In this document: piece by piece, positions 22,981-34,285 of the stretch
How positions within the stretch are numbered: position 1 is the first letter of the stretch
Layout of the letters: each line of letters starts with the position of its first letter
Origin: Dictyophora rubrovolvata
Taxonomy: Eukaryota; Basidiomycota; Agaricomycetes; Phallales; Phallaceae
NCBI GenBank assembly: GCA_029959195.1
Contig: CP114121.1
Location: 496,001-560,000, forward strand
Length of the DNA: 64,000 nucleotides
Direction of reading: 5' to 3'
The notes under the pieces: generated by a model
Told to the model about the DNA's origin: nothing
The model's database searches: none
What the model saw: only the letters and a program-made list of their open reading frames with translations
Made by a program: the position numbers and the translations under genes

Positions 22981-25900
22981 ATGACTGTAGGCTCCTTCTT
23001 TCAATCCAACTCGTCTCTCGAGGCTACCGAGAAGAATCCCCCGCCTTTCGTCCGCCTCAACATGCCAGACGATCGCGACGCACGCATCGGCAACAGCAGT
23101 GACCTCATGCACTGGGACACATTCAACGGTAAACCATCCAAACTAACAACCACTAGTCTCATCTAACCACTATGACTACTACCTCCTCAGCTGCTAATCG
23201 AAGACCCCCAGTACCCTACAAACCGAGATTCTACAAGCAGCTATACTCTCAAGGTGTTGGCGATGGGAGCGGGACCACTGACAGCCCCAAGCCTGTAATA
23301 CTATTTCTTTTTCTTCTTCTCCCACTTCTCTGACACAGTCAATTCAAGCCCAATGCTCACCTGTCCCTTGTCGCAGCCGCGTCGCGATATGCTCTCATAA
23401 TTCTCCTTGTTCTCGCCGTGCTTTGGATTCCCGGTTCGATATAATATTCTTATATTATTTCCTCGCTAACCTCAGGAGTCAGCCATACTACAATTCGCCA
23501 AATTCAAACATGGCCAAATCTGGGGTGTATCTTTGTTGCATTGGTCCATCTGGCTCTCAGTCTTCTGGGGATGTAAGTGAGCCACCTCCCCATATCTGTC
23601 ATCCCTTCTAACTTGTCATCTCATTTAGCCTTGTGGGCCGGTAGACTAATCGCGTAAATTCGCCTCTTTCATAGCCTAGCTTATCCTAGATCTCACGTTC
23701 ATCCCTTAGCCTAATTCTCCCTTCCTTTCTCGATTACACAATAGGAAGCTTCGCATCCCTAGAAGTCTGGGCATACCTCGATTTCGTTCCATTACTATCT
23801 ATGTATGAAACACATTTTACCCACTGTTTTTACCATCCACTTATATTATGTTATCTGACATACATAGCTATGTTGCCTTGTTCATATGGTCTCTCGGTGC
23901 GTAAAAAAACAAAACACAGGACAACAATGATCATCTATAAATTTCGTATGGCAGCTTCCTGGGTATCTTTCCAGCCGCTAATCCTACACGATTTGGATCC
24001 CCAAGCTTCCACCAGAAGCAGAAACGCCATTACACTCATCGGCAAGCTACTCTTTGGGATATTTCTTTGCGCCGTCGTTTTGTTAGCTGAAAAAATCGCG
24101 ATACAAATCATTGCCAAACATTTTCATGAAGAATCTTATACCGGTATCTCATTTAATCTTTTTTCCGTGGCTTTACCTTCCAACTCAGTCCCATTCTTCC
24201 CAGACCGCATCGAAGAACAGAAGGTAGCCGTACAAGCCCTCATCACCCTCTATTCTCATACGACCGATATTCCCCCGCCTGAAATACCCACCAAGTCCGA
24301 CATATCCAAGTCTGCGTATCCGTCTATTAAACCTACTGCTTCTATCCTCCGTCAAGTCGCCACGAATATTCTCGGATTGTGAGTTTTTCTTGACCAATCC
24401 GGGTCCATATATATATATATATATATAATTCTTTTGCCTACCAGTCGATTTATCCTACCCGAGTCTTCCGAGTCCGACGTTCTCACTGCGTTATGTTCTG
24501 CGAACGAAACCCGACTTGTCCGTAAAAACCTTTGTATTTTCTTGTTTTGTCTTTAGTTGCTAATCCCGCCGTGTGTGTGTATGTATGTGTAGCTTGCCCT
24601 TCGAATTTACAACTCTTTCATCCGTCCAGGAGAAACCGCCTTAGTTCCTTCTGACATCGTCCAATGTTTCAATTCAGAGGAGCAAGCACTGAAGGCCTTC
24701 CACGATGTGTTTGATAAAAATGGAAACGGTGATGTTACCAAAGAAGAAGTCGAAGCGGTATGTGTGTGCTCTTTTGTCCTTTCCTTACCCTACTGGGCCT
24801 CTTATGCTACATCATGGTCCACACAGGCATGCATGTATGTTTCTTTTCTTTTCAAGTCCGTCGAAATTGAACATAACGCGGCGATAGGGAGTGTCATAAC
24901 GAACAACTTTCCTTAGCTAACTCATTGAAGGACCTTGACTCTGCTGTCGGCCGATTAGACAACATCTTTATGACCTTGTAAGAATTTAGGAAATTTACCC
25001 CTACTAGAAGCTCTAAGCTGATAACGGTGCTAGGTACACCTTCATCGCCATTTTGATTATTGCAGTAGCTTTGGATAGTCAACTGAGTACCTTACTCATC
25101 GGAACAGGAACCTTTATTCTCGGTATGTTTTTGATATTTCCGAAAGCTACTTTGTAAATTTATTCTCTCCAGGACTCAGCTGGCTTATTGGAAGCGGTCT
25201 AACGGAGATTTTGACCAGTATTATGTTTTTGTTCATTAAACACCCTTACGACGTCGGCGATAGAATCATTATCAAGTATGTAACATTTCTTCCTTATAAC
25301 CCCATAATCTAATCATCGGCTCATATAAATCTTTAGTTCCGTTCCATATACTGTTCGCGAAATCTTGTTGGTGATTTTTCATTGATATTCGGTGCTAAGG
25401 AATACTTATTTCAAATCGTTAGCCTCCTCAGCACGATTTTATTAGATAGCGTATGTCTACTCACCATCTCATACCGACTTTTATGTTTAACAATCAATAG
25501 AATAATACCGCCATCCAAGCACCACACACTTCCTTGGCAAGCCAGGTATGCCCTCACCGCGCATCGATTACTAGTTAGCCCTCACTCAATCTCAAAACCT
25601 ATAGAGTATATCAAACATACGCAGAAGTCCACTCATGTCCGAGACGTACACCTTTGACGTTGCGTTTGATACGAAACTCGAGTCCCTTGAATTGTTGCGA
25701 AACAACATGCTCAATTTTATAAAATCCTATAATCGAGATTATTTACCCTCGTTCGATGTCGTTGTCGTTGGTTCGTTTTTTTAATATCTATTGCTCGGTT
25801 TATACCAAACCCAGGTGCTTTTCTTCCTTAGATATTCCTGGACAATCAAAGATGACGTTGTCAGCTGACATAAAATATAAAAGCAACTGGCAACAGGGAA

Positions 25901-26442
25901 CGCTAAGAAGTGCGCTATTGATTATGAAAATTTTGTTGATGTCTTAACTCACCAAAAAAAACAAAAACAGCACAGCGTCGAAACAGGTGGATTTGTGCCC
26001 TGAAAGAGTGCCTTGCTGAACTCAAGATCTGTACGTCGAGAATTCTTCTTCTTTTCAGTGTGGTTTGTTGAGTGAGTCTCGTTTTTTTATAAGATGGTCC
26101 TGGTGGCGCCGGTGCACCACTTTCACCTTCAACGCCAAAGGTTGCGATGTATACGGAAGTACCATGGTCAGAAGCTCAAGAAATGAACAGAGCTGCGGAA
26201 TCTCCACAGGATAAAACTACCGCGTCGGGACCGGCGGCCGCAAAGGCTCCCAATCGCCATTCTCTAGGGCACAATAATCTTCTCGACAAGAATGCTGGTA
26301 TTTGTAAGTGCATTTGAAAATCCTTCATATTGATACTCACGCACCATTTGTGTTGTGTGGCGTGATTTTAGTCGATTCATCTCAGAACGTGTTTAATGAA
26401 ACTGAAGACCTCGCGATGTCGAATCCTGTATCCCGCTCATGA
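22981..26442 (+). CDS. EF-hand mechanosensitive ion channel, MscS family (fungal Msy1/Msy2 type)
   Basis: I read 23 exons giving 701 aa: 22981-23128, 23191-23294, 23349-23433, 23483-23572, 23629-23640, 23745-23802, 23868-23896, 23955-24143, 24204-24378, 24445-24517, 24593-24757, 24827-24834, 24888-24977, 25034-25122, 25173-25275, 25337-25366, 25423-25450, 25501-25545, 25605-25770, 25832-25909, 25971-26030, 26094-26303, 26372-26442. Membrane segments include [33 protein letters not shown] and [14 protein letters not shown]. One EF-hand calcium loop ([12 protein letters not shown]) precedes the MscS pore helix and beta domain ([32 protein letters not shown]). Fungal homologues sit in ER or vacuole-related membranes and control Ca2+ entry on hypo-osmotic shock. 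The interval 23641-23744 is an unusually long intron and may hide an exon (see findings). Confidence 0.9.
24407..24427. repeat. (TA)n microsatellite inside an MscS intron
   Basis: About ten AT dinucleotides within the intron 24379-24444, between donor GTGAGT and the acceptor. Confidence 0.85.
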
Positions 26443-27019
26443 AAACGGATCAAGCTTGAATAATTACCTGATTTCAATATTACCTTTATTTATTATTTTA
26501 TGATGTAATGATGTTCACGCTACATACCTTATGATTTTTTTTGGGGATTATTATGATTTATTTATGCCCAGTCTATCAATGCCAACCATGTTCTGCACCT
26601 CCTGAATCAGGTAGCGTCGAAGTAATTGACGCTAATTAAGCGCAGATTCTCAATGAGACAACTTTTCGTTTATATTCGATACCAAAAACGAGCGCACGAG
26701 TTGGCTGTGAGGGGGTCCCGTCATGTGAACAAATTAATGGTATTCAATTATATTATATTATATCCGAGCTTTATTGAATAATTTCCCTTCCATGTCCCAT
26801 TTTTGTCACTGTTCAACATGAACAGTCAGAGAAAGCTATATATCGTATAACAGGTGTTCTCCTGACTTTAGTTCACAACATTGTGCAAGTGATTAATCAG
26901 GGCTAATGTGCTCACGGAAACACTAATAGGCATTCAGAAAAATAGCCGAGTCTTCACGCTTTAAGAACAATATACCGAGAGAGGCTAAAATACTCACGTT
27001 GTGACCCCATACTACACTT
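26443..27019. other. 577-bp convergent intergenic spacer
   Basis: Between the 3' ends of the MscS gene (+) and bS6m (-). AT-rich, with no reading frame or RNA gene recognised. Confidence 0.6.
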
Positions 27020-27530
27020 TTAAACTTTGAGCCTATTGAGGCTCGAACGCAAAACGGCACTATCCATCGATTCACGGAGCGACATAGTCTGAGTCTTTTT
27101 CAGAAAGCTATCTTCAACTTTTTCACAGAGTTTCGTCACAGTCCATTGTAGAACTAGGGGTTCTTTGCGTAACTGCCTTTTAAGAGCATGCATTGTTGTT
27201 GGATTGGCGTCGAAGTGCATTAACCAGTAGCTGAATATGTGTCAAATTCAGTACATTATCTGGCATAGCGCACGTTTTTCGTCTTATACTCACTCTCCAA
27301 CATTATGTTTTGTTTTATTTCGTATTTTCGCCCGATTCAATGCACATGTTCCAAAACTGTGCAGTTTGCGAACAACACCTCCCGAGTCCATGACATGAGT
27401 TGCACAAGTGGTCACCAGGCTTTTTAAGTGTGGCTGAGGTAAAGATGAGAGAATGATTATATTACGAAAAATACTCAAAACTTACATAATTAGCGTGAGC
27501 AGCAATACAAAATAGTTCGTAGAGAGGCAT
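27020..27530 (-). CDS. MRP17: Mitochondrial small-subunit ribosomal protein bS6m
   Basis: Three exons, 27530-27486, 27433-27294 and 27230-27020, give 131 aa. The start MPLYELFCIAAH matches the conserved beginning of fungal bS6m, followed by LKSLVTTCATHVMDSGGVVR, NVGDYWLMHFDANP (spanning the second intron) and VLQWTVTKLCEKVED, which are the beta-strand elements of ribosomal protein S6. The family binds the small-subunit RNA platform with bS18 in the mitochondrial ribosome. As in yeast, no long cleavable presequence is obvious. Head-to-head with SND1 across 184 bp. The family match is strong; the yeast symbol is applied by homology. Confidence 0.88.
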
Positions 27531-27714
27531 TCTGAGAGCTTGTGCGTACGGAGAGAAAAAAATGCCGAGAACACACAGTCCACGGAACGGGAGGCGAATA
27601 TATTACGTAAGTGGCCAGGGCGGGAGCCGAAACCGCTTTTCGCTCTCGCTGGCACACGACAAATTACCAACAGACACAGTTACACCTATTTACCAACAAA
27701 CACAACCCACTGAA
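27531..27714. promoter_or_regulatory. Shared divergent promoter, bS6m / SND1
   Basis: 184 bp between outward-facing start codons, so both transcription starts must lie here or overlap the neighbouring genes. No TATA box is evident. Confidence 0.6.
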
Positions 27715-30700
27715 ATGGCACCCATGAAAGCTGTAAGTTTACATGTATCCATCATCTTCCGCAGATCTTGTCGTACTGACCCGCTTCTTCTTTCTAGATT
27801 GTCAAATGTATGTGAATTTCACAAGAACGAGCCCATCGTCTTCCGCTGAATCGGACGATATTTACAGCTGTTCTTTCTGGCGACACTCTGATATTGCGTG
27901 GAAGACCTGGACCCCAAGGTCAACCTCCAAAAGAAAGGTATTCTTCGCTGCAGATTAACGACAAGCGTATTTTTCTAAATGACAAGTTCACATGCGCAGG
28001 ATCCTTCACATTGCCGAAGTCACATCTCCACGTATGGGCAGTTCCACCCGTGAAGATGAAGTATGTCATGAGCACGTTTAGAGTATACAAGCTTTAATTC
28101 TCAACGTGTCTGTATTTGCAGCCCTGGGCATTCGAAAGCCGCGAGTTTATGCGCGCCTTGGCTGTTGGAAAAGAAATCACATTCACCTCGACCCACTCTT
28201 TGCCTTCCAACGATGATATTCCTCGTGACTTTGGCCATGCTGAAATTAACGGGGTTGACCTTGCAACAGAGTTGCTGACCAACGGATGGGCGAGGCCAAG
28301 CGAAAAAAAACGGGAGCCTACTGAAGAAGATTTAAAAAAGAAGGAGCTCGAAAATGAAGCTAAAAATGGCCTAAAAGGGATGTGTAATCCACAAGGGCCT
28401 AAGGTTTGTTATAAGTTGTTAATATATGATATGATAAAGCAAACTGAGGGAGTGATCTCTAGCCTTACACCGTGAACCATACCATGCCTCTTGATTCCCA
28501 AGCTTTCATGAACGAGTGGAAAGGACAGACCATTGATGGTAATGTTCTACATACTTCATTTCAATTCAATCAGCTTTGTTGTTGATCTTTTGGCTTCTTG
28601 TAGCTGTGGTGGAACAAGTCCGTGACGGTACAACACTTCGCGTCCGGCTTTTCCTTCCGGACAACGTGCATCAAATGGCCAATGTCGCCCTCGCAGGTGT
28701 TCGCAGTGCCAAAGCTGCTACTCGACAGGGTGAAGCAGCCGAACCTTGGGGCGAAGAGGTGACTATTAAAGCAGCTCTTTTTGTCTCTTGCGTATTGATT
28801 CACCTACTTTCTCAGGCGAAATTTTTCACAGAATCACGCTTACTGCAACGTGCAGTTCGTGTGCATCTACTATCTTTACCTGCACCCACTGCGCAACCAT
28901 TTGCGACAACTAGCGAAGCAGCGCAGCCTACTTCCGCCAGCGTATTCATTGGAACGGTCCTACATCCCGCTGGCAATATCGCTGAATTGCTAGTAGCCAC
29001 TGGTCTTGCTCGGGTTATTGGCTGGCATGCGGGTATATTAGCCAGTTCACCTGGAATGATGGAACGTCTTCGAATTGCAGAAAAGTATCGTCCATATATA
29101 CCCCGCGCGAGGCTAGGAGTCTGATTACTCATTTTTTAAGACAAGCCAGAGAAAAGCGGGCATATCTCTATGCCAATGTTCCCGAATCAACCAATGGCAA
29201 AAATTCGACACTTTCAACCACCGTCGCCAATGGAAATACTCGTACATTTGACGCCACGGTCATCCGCATTTGGAGTGGTGACCAAATTAGTGTCGTCGAA
29301 AAAGAAACAGGAAAAGAGCGCAGATTGCAATTTAGCTCCACACGTTGTCCGCGGTATGTTATTTTCCTTTATATGTCTGTTCAAATGGAATTCAAGTGTG
29401 TTAGGTCAACACCAGGAGACATCAAACAGTCATACTGGGCGTCAGAGGCAAGAGAGGTGGGTTCTGTTCATGTTTCATCAAGAATACGCATACCCTATCC
29501 GGATGTTAATTCTGATTCATAGTTCTTGCGCAAAAAACTAATAGGCAAAACTGTCCATGTCCACGTTGATTTTGTTCGACCTCGTGAGGGCGAGTATGAA
29601 GAACGAGAATGCGCCACTGTCCGCTTTGGAAACCAACACGTGTACGCATCTTTTTAATAAACTTTCTTTTCTTAATGATCCATTATTTCGTAGAAATGTC
29701 GCCGAGATGATGATTGAGAAAGGTTATGCAACAGTCGTTCGTCATCGGAGGGATGACGAAGATCGATCATCAGATTACGATAAGCTCATGGCTGCTGAGC
29801 AGATGTACGAGCTTTTCTCATGATATTGTGTTTAAATATGTTTTTTGATCTTTATTTATAGGGCTGTTGGAGAAGCACGGGGTGTACATTCGAGTAAAGA
29901 GCAGCTTCTTCCACGCATTGGTAATGCTTCAGAGGCAGGCCCAAACTTCCTTTTCATTCACGTTATCCATGAGACTGATGCTTATGTTTACCGTAGAGCT
30001 ATGCCAAGGCAAATCAGTTCCTTTCTGGTTTCAAACGCTCGGGTCGTATTCCAGCTGTGGTACAGGCGGTGACAGCCGGCTCTCGCTTCAAGTACGTCAT
30101 TCACATTCAAATGTGCGTCGCTGTTGTTTGCTAAATAACATTTAGACTACTATTACCCAAAGAGAATCAAACATTAACACTCGTTCTTGCCGGTATGCAG
30201 TTGAAAAATATGTGTATATGTATATCTCAAGGAAATTGATGTCATTCCTTTTGCAAAGGTATTCGGGCACCTCGCGCAGGCCGTATTGAACGTGACAAAA
30301 TCGAAGTGAAACCGGAACCTTACGGAACTGAATCAACTGACTTTTCCATTCGTCGTTTCTTACAACGTGACGTCGAAGTAGAGTTTGAGAGTACCGATAA
30401 ATCCGGCGGATTCATTGGAACTATGTTCGTCAACAAAACCGAAAACGTTGCTATCACGATTGTGAAGGAAGGACTTGCTTCCGTTCATGCCTACTCAGCC
30501 GAAGGTCTCTCTTGGTTTAACTTACTCGTTGAAGCTGAAGTAAGCCCTTCGTAATACAACTGTGTTCATCTTGGATTGTACTGAGCTACTTTGATTAGAA
30601 AGAGGCTAAGACTGCTCGTCAAAATGTAAACTTTTCAGAGCTTTGCCCATATGTATATGAAAACTCAAATGACTTTTATAGATTTGGTCGGAGTATGTTG

Positions 30701-31595
30701 AGACTGTCGAGCAAGAAGTCGAAAAACCTCAAAACGGAACTGTTGAACCTCTAAAAACAGAATACATGGATGTCATTGTTAGTGACGTTCGTTCAAGCCC
30801 AGCCTTCAGCTTCTCTGTACAAATTCTAAATACAGAAGGTGTGAACTTAAATGTAACGGCGGTAAAACTCCATTATTGACTTACACTACCAGGAATAGCG
30901 TCGTTGGAGAAACTGATGCATGACTTCTCGCTACACCATCGTACTGCTACCGCTGCTCTGAGCATTGTTCCGAGGAATGGTGATCTCGTGTCTGCGCGGT
31001 TCAGCGATGGTTCGTGGTATCGTGCCAAGATTCGGAAGTCATCACCCAGCAAAAAGGAAGCAGAAGTGACATTCATCGATTATGGCAATCAAGATACAGT
31101 TGGATTCAATGACATACGCCCATTAGATCCCAAATTCCGCTCCTTACCAGGTCAGGCACATGATGCACGGCTAAGGTCTGGTTGTTCCTTCTATGTTCAT
31201 CTATGGTATACTCACATTTTTAATTGTATTTCCTATAAAGTTTCGTAAAACTACCTGAACCCGACAGCGAATATTATGGCGAAGCAGTTGAACGATTCCG
31301 CAGCTTATGCGAAGGCAGAAAACTGGTTGCTAATACTGATTTCCGAGAGGGATCAAATTTGCTACATCTCCGTCTTATCGATCCGTCGGATCCGGTTGCT
31401 GCAAACGATCCGCTGGCATGCATAAACGCAGATTTGATTCGCGAAGGATACGGGCTCATTGACAAAAAGGGATGCAAGTACTTGAGATCATACCCTCAGG
31501 TCGTTCAAAAACTTCAAACAGTCCTTCGAGAGGCTAAAAGGGAGAGATTGGGAATGTTTGAATTTGGTGACATTGAAGATGATGAGGAAATCTAA
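27715..31595 (+). CDS. SND1: Staphylococcal nuclease-like/Tudor protein SND1 (Tudor-SN, p100)
   Basis: Twenty exons give 917 aa, close to the usual about 910: 27715-27732, 27798-27807, 27868-27937, 28000-28060, 28122-28403, 28463-28538, 28604-28758, 28816-29084, 29141-29353, 29405-29456, 29523-29641, 29694-29804, 29862-29934, 29997-30091, 30146-30192, 30259-30539, 30599-30625, 30682-30838, 30893-31175, 31241-31595. Four SN-like domains ([64 protein letters not shown]) are followed by a Tudor domain near residue 735 ([30 protein letters not shown]) inside a split fifth SN fold. The family acts in RNA processing, stress granules and small-RNA complexes; its SN domains usually lack the full catalytic set. 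The intron after 29934 begins GC rather than GT. Confidence 0.96.
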
Positions 31596-33531
31596 ATTCA
31601 CAAGCGGACTTTTTAGTACAATTAGCTATCAATCATTTATATACACTCACGGTGGATGGATGCGTTGGATATATTATGATTCTCCCTTTGAGATGCATTT
31701 TGGATTGAACTTCGAAACTCAGTGGCATAGTTGGTGTAGTTCTAATTAAGTTGAAAGATTTTGAAATTTTGAAAGCCTGATATACAGTATACTGAAAAGA
31801 ATCGAAACCGTATATGCAGGAATTATACACCAGATTATGACAACGCCATTAACATGATTCGGCGAATATACAGTAAGACGCCACGTATTATCAGAAGTCG
31901 GCTGCATGCATTCCTGTTGGCAAAACAGTACTTCCCGTATCAATTTGAAAAGAGTTCAATTCAGTCAAGCATTATCTATGTACATCCATGTGTTTGCTCC
32001 CAATCATGGACATGGAGTGATTTCTGGTTTGTTCAGGGTTCCGAAGAATCCAACAGAATTGAGTCTACACATTAGACTGTATACGTGGATATGTATTCGT
32101 TCATCCTAGATAAGATTCAGAAAACGCAAGCTAGTAACTATCATTTATGTTCAAACCTGTTCTCCTCATAGAGTTAACCAACAGACCAAAAGAATCCCAA
32201 CGTTGGGAATGTCACAGAATTCAATAAGAATATTATGGGCGCCGAATCCAATGAAATTCGAATATGGGCGTGCAGAATGGCTTTGCCAGCGAAGCGGTAC
32301 ACTTATCTCGCCTACACTTCAGAAAGGGTACTAATTCAACTCTTTATGGATGGCAATAGATTGTCAGAGGAGATATAAACTCTTAGGTGGTGGATTGAGG
32401 GGAAGAGGCTGACGTGATGAATCTCAAAGCCCAAACCTATTTTTGTTTAACCATCTTGATTCCCCTCGTTATGACACTGCCAATTATTCCACTCGAATTG
32501 GGGCCTTTGAGCTGCGTCAATGCTATCGAGGGGCCACAAAAGCGAACCCCTCAAGACTCAGGCTGCCATTCTACTGGGTTTTAGGGTATCAGTAGATTAG
32601 TATGTTTTGTGTCCAAATTAATTGCCTAAATTGCCTATATTGATCAAACAATAATGGTAAAAAAAAAGTTGTCTCTCGAAATCCTTACACTGGAATTGTA
32701 AATATGTATTAGCCAAACAGCATAGAGGATATTGGGCTGTGTCCTTGCATGAACTCCACTAATTCACATCGTGCGCGCACAACCGCTATTCGCGTCTCTG
32801 TAAAGGCGACACAAACAGTATAACTGTCGCGTCACTTGAGACGTCAGATAATGGCCAATTTTCCATTTTTGAAGGTAAGTCCAGAGACGTCTAGCTGAAA
32901 ACACATAGGGTAGTCCAGCTAAAGGAGGGGGATAATAGCTGAAACAGGACCCACGGAAAACAGTCGTCAACACCTTCCCGAGAGTTCAAGACATGCCAGA
33001 TTTCGCCTTCCTTCATACAATCAAGTTCGTTTCCGTCTATTCTCTGTAGAGTTCGCATATGCATGGCTGAGAGTCCCAGCGAGTATACCGAGGAACTTGA
33101 AGAATTAAACGTGGATATTGTATTTGTCTGAAAGTAAAAGTCAGAAACGATTCGTACCAGATGCGAGCGACAAACATATTGGATTAGAGTATCAAGACAT
33201 ATGGAAAGGAAAGGGATCAAGTAGCCATAAAACGTAGCAACTTAAATTTAAATTAGTTTCCAGTCGATTGATCGACATGACGACAAATGCTTGGCGCTTG
33301 GCGCTTGGCTCGGGCCGAACGAAAGAGAATTTTTTTGATCATCTAGCATTGTAAAGCCACGGGCAGGGAGGGGTAGACGCTTTTTCAAGGTGAACAAAAT
33401 ATTAGTTTTCGAGTACACCATGACCTTTCTTGGAGAAAAAAATGAACAAACAAAGACGGTACAACCTAGAGTTGTAAAGTAATATCCGTCAGATCCTACG
33501 ATACGTCAAATCCTCGTAGAAGTCGAGATGT
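31596..33531. other. 1.9-kb convergent intergenic region
   Basis: Between the SND1 and ICMT 3' ends. Minus-strand frames near 32764-33220 have no recognisable domain. A short CGCTTGG triplication occurs at about 33290-33310. Otherwise nothing supported. Confidence 0.5.
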
Positions 33532-34285
33532 TTAGTAAATCAAGGGGAAGAGCACGTATTTCACTTTTGCTGCATATTCCTCCCACTCCTTTCCAAAGTG
33601 TTGCCTCAAATTCTGGTCCTCGCCTCCCACCCGCTTAATGACAATGATTGATAACAAAAGCATGAGAAGGGTCCAAGCAGCTCGAATTATTCGGACCCCC
33701 GGAGAGGCAGTAAAACCACAGGTGGTCAACGCCCCCGCAGGAGTCCAGGCCAGAGTAGCCCCTCCAATGCATACCATAAAAAAACCGGTATAACTTGGAT
33801 GGCGGAGGAAAGCGTATGGTCCCGACGTAATGAGTTTGTGTCGTGGACGAATCGTGACTTCAAACGTGAAGAATCTTCCCAAAGTCCTGTAGCACCACAG
33901 ACGAATACAGGCACCAAATATTATCAAAGACAAAGCGGCAACGAGATGAGGATTGAAAGGTCGGTATACCGTAAAGTTTGGACAGACATCGGCGTATAAA
34001 TTGGGACTAAGAGTCGACAACGTAGGAATAAATTCGACCAAAATAGGCAGAGTAAGCCAGACCTAAAAATCATTTCGTTGAGTTAGGATTAGGAACAGAC
34101 CGCTAAGCAAACAGTCACAAGCTCACGATAATGAAGGGGGTCAATATCATAGCGTTTTTATTCAAGAATGTACTTCGTTCGACTTTGTCCCCCGAATTTG
34201 ATTGATTAGGTGGGTAACAAGATTTGAAAGTAACATAAAATGCCACAGTCAATACGACGTTTTTCAAAGGAGCGGTTTGGTCCAT
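33532..34285 (-). CDS. STE14: Protein-S-isoprenylcysteine O-methyltransferase (ICMT)
   Basis: Two exons, 34285-34127 and 34062-33532, give 229 aa, typical for ICMT. The C-terminal half holds the signature SAM-binding and catalytic region (RPRHKLITSGPYAFLRHPSY, TGFFMVCIGG, then EDQNLRQHFGKEWEEYAAKV). Several hydrophobic segments (VVLTVAFYVTF, AMILTPFIIVWLTLPILVEF, LVAALSLIIFGACIRLW, TLLMLLLSIIVI) fit an ER integral membrane enzyme. It methylates the prenylated cysteine of CaaX proteins such as Ras, Rho and, in basidiomycetes, lipopeptide pheromones. No pheromone precursor is seen nearby. Start chosen at MDQTAPLKN; an in-frame ATG at 34381 would lengthen it. A strong hairpin lies about 115 bp upstream. 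Confidence 0.9.

Noticed and set aside
33287-33312. CGCTTGG triplication as a possible regulatory array
   Set aside because: Only three imperfect copies between two convergent 3' ends; no reason to assign function.
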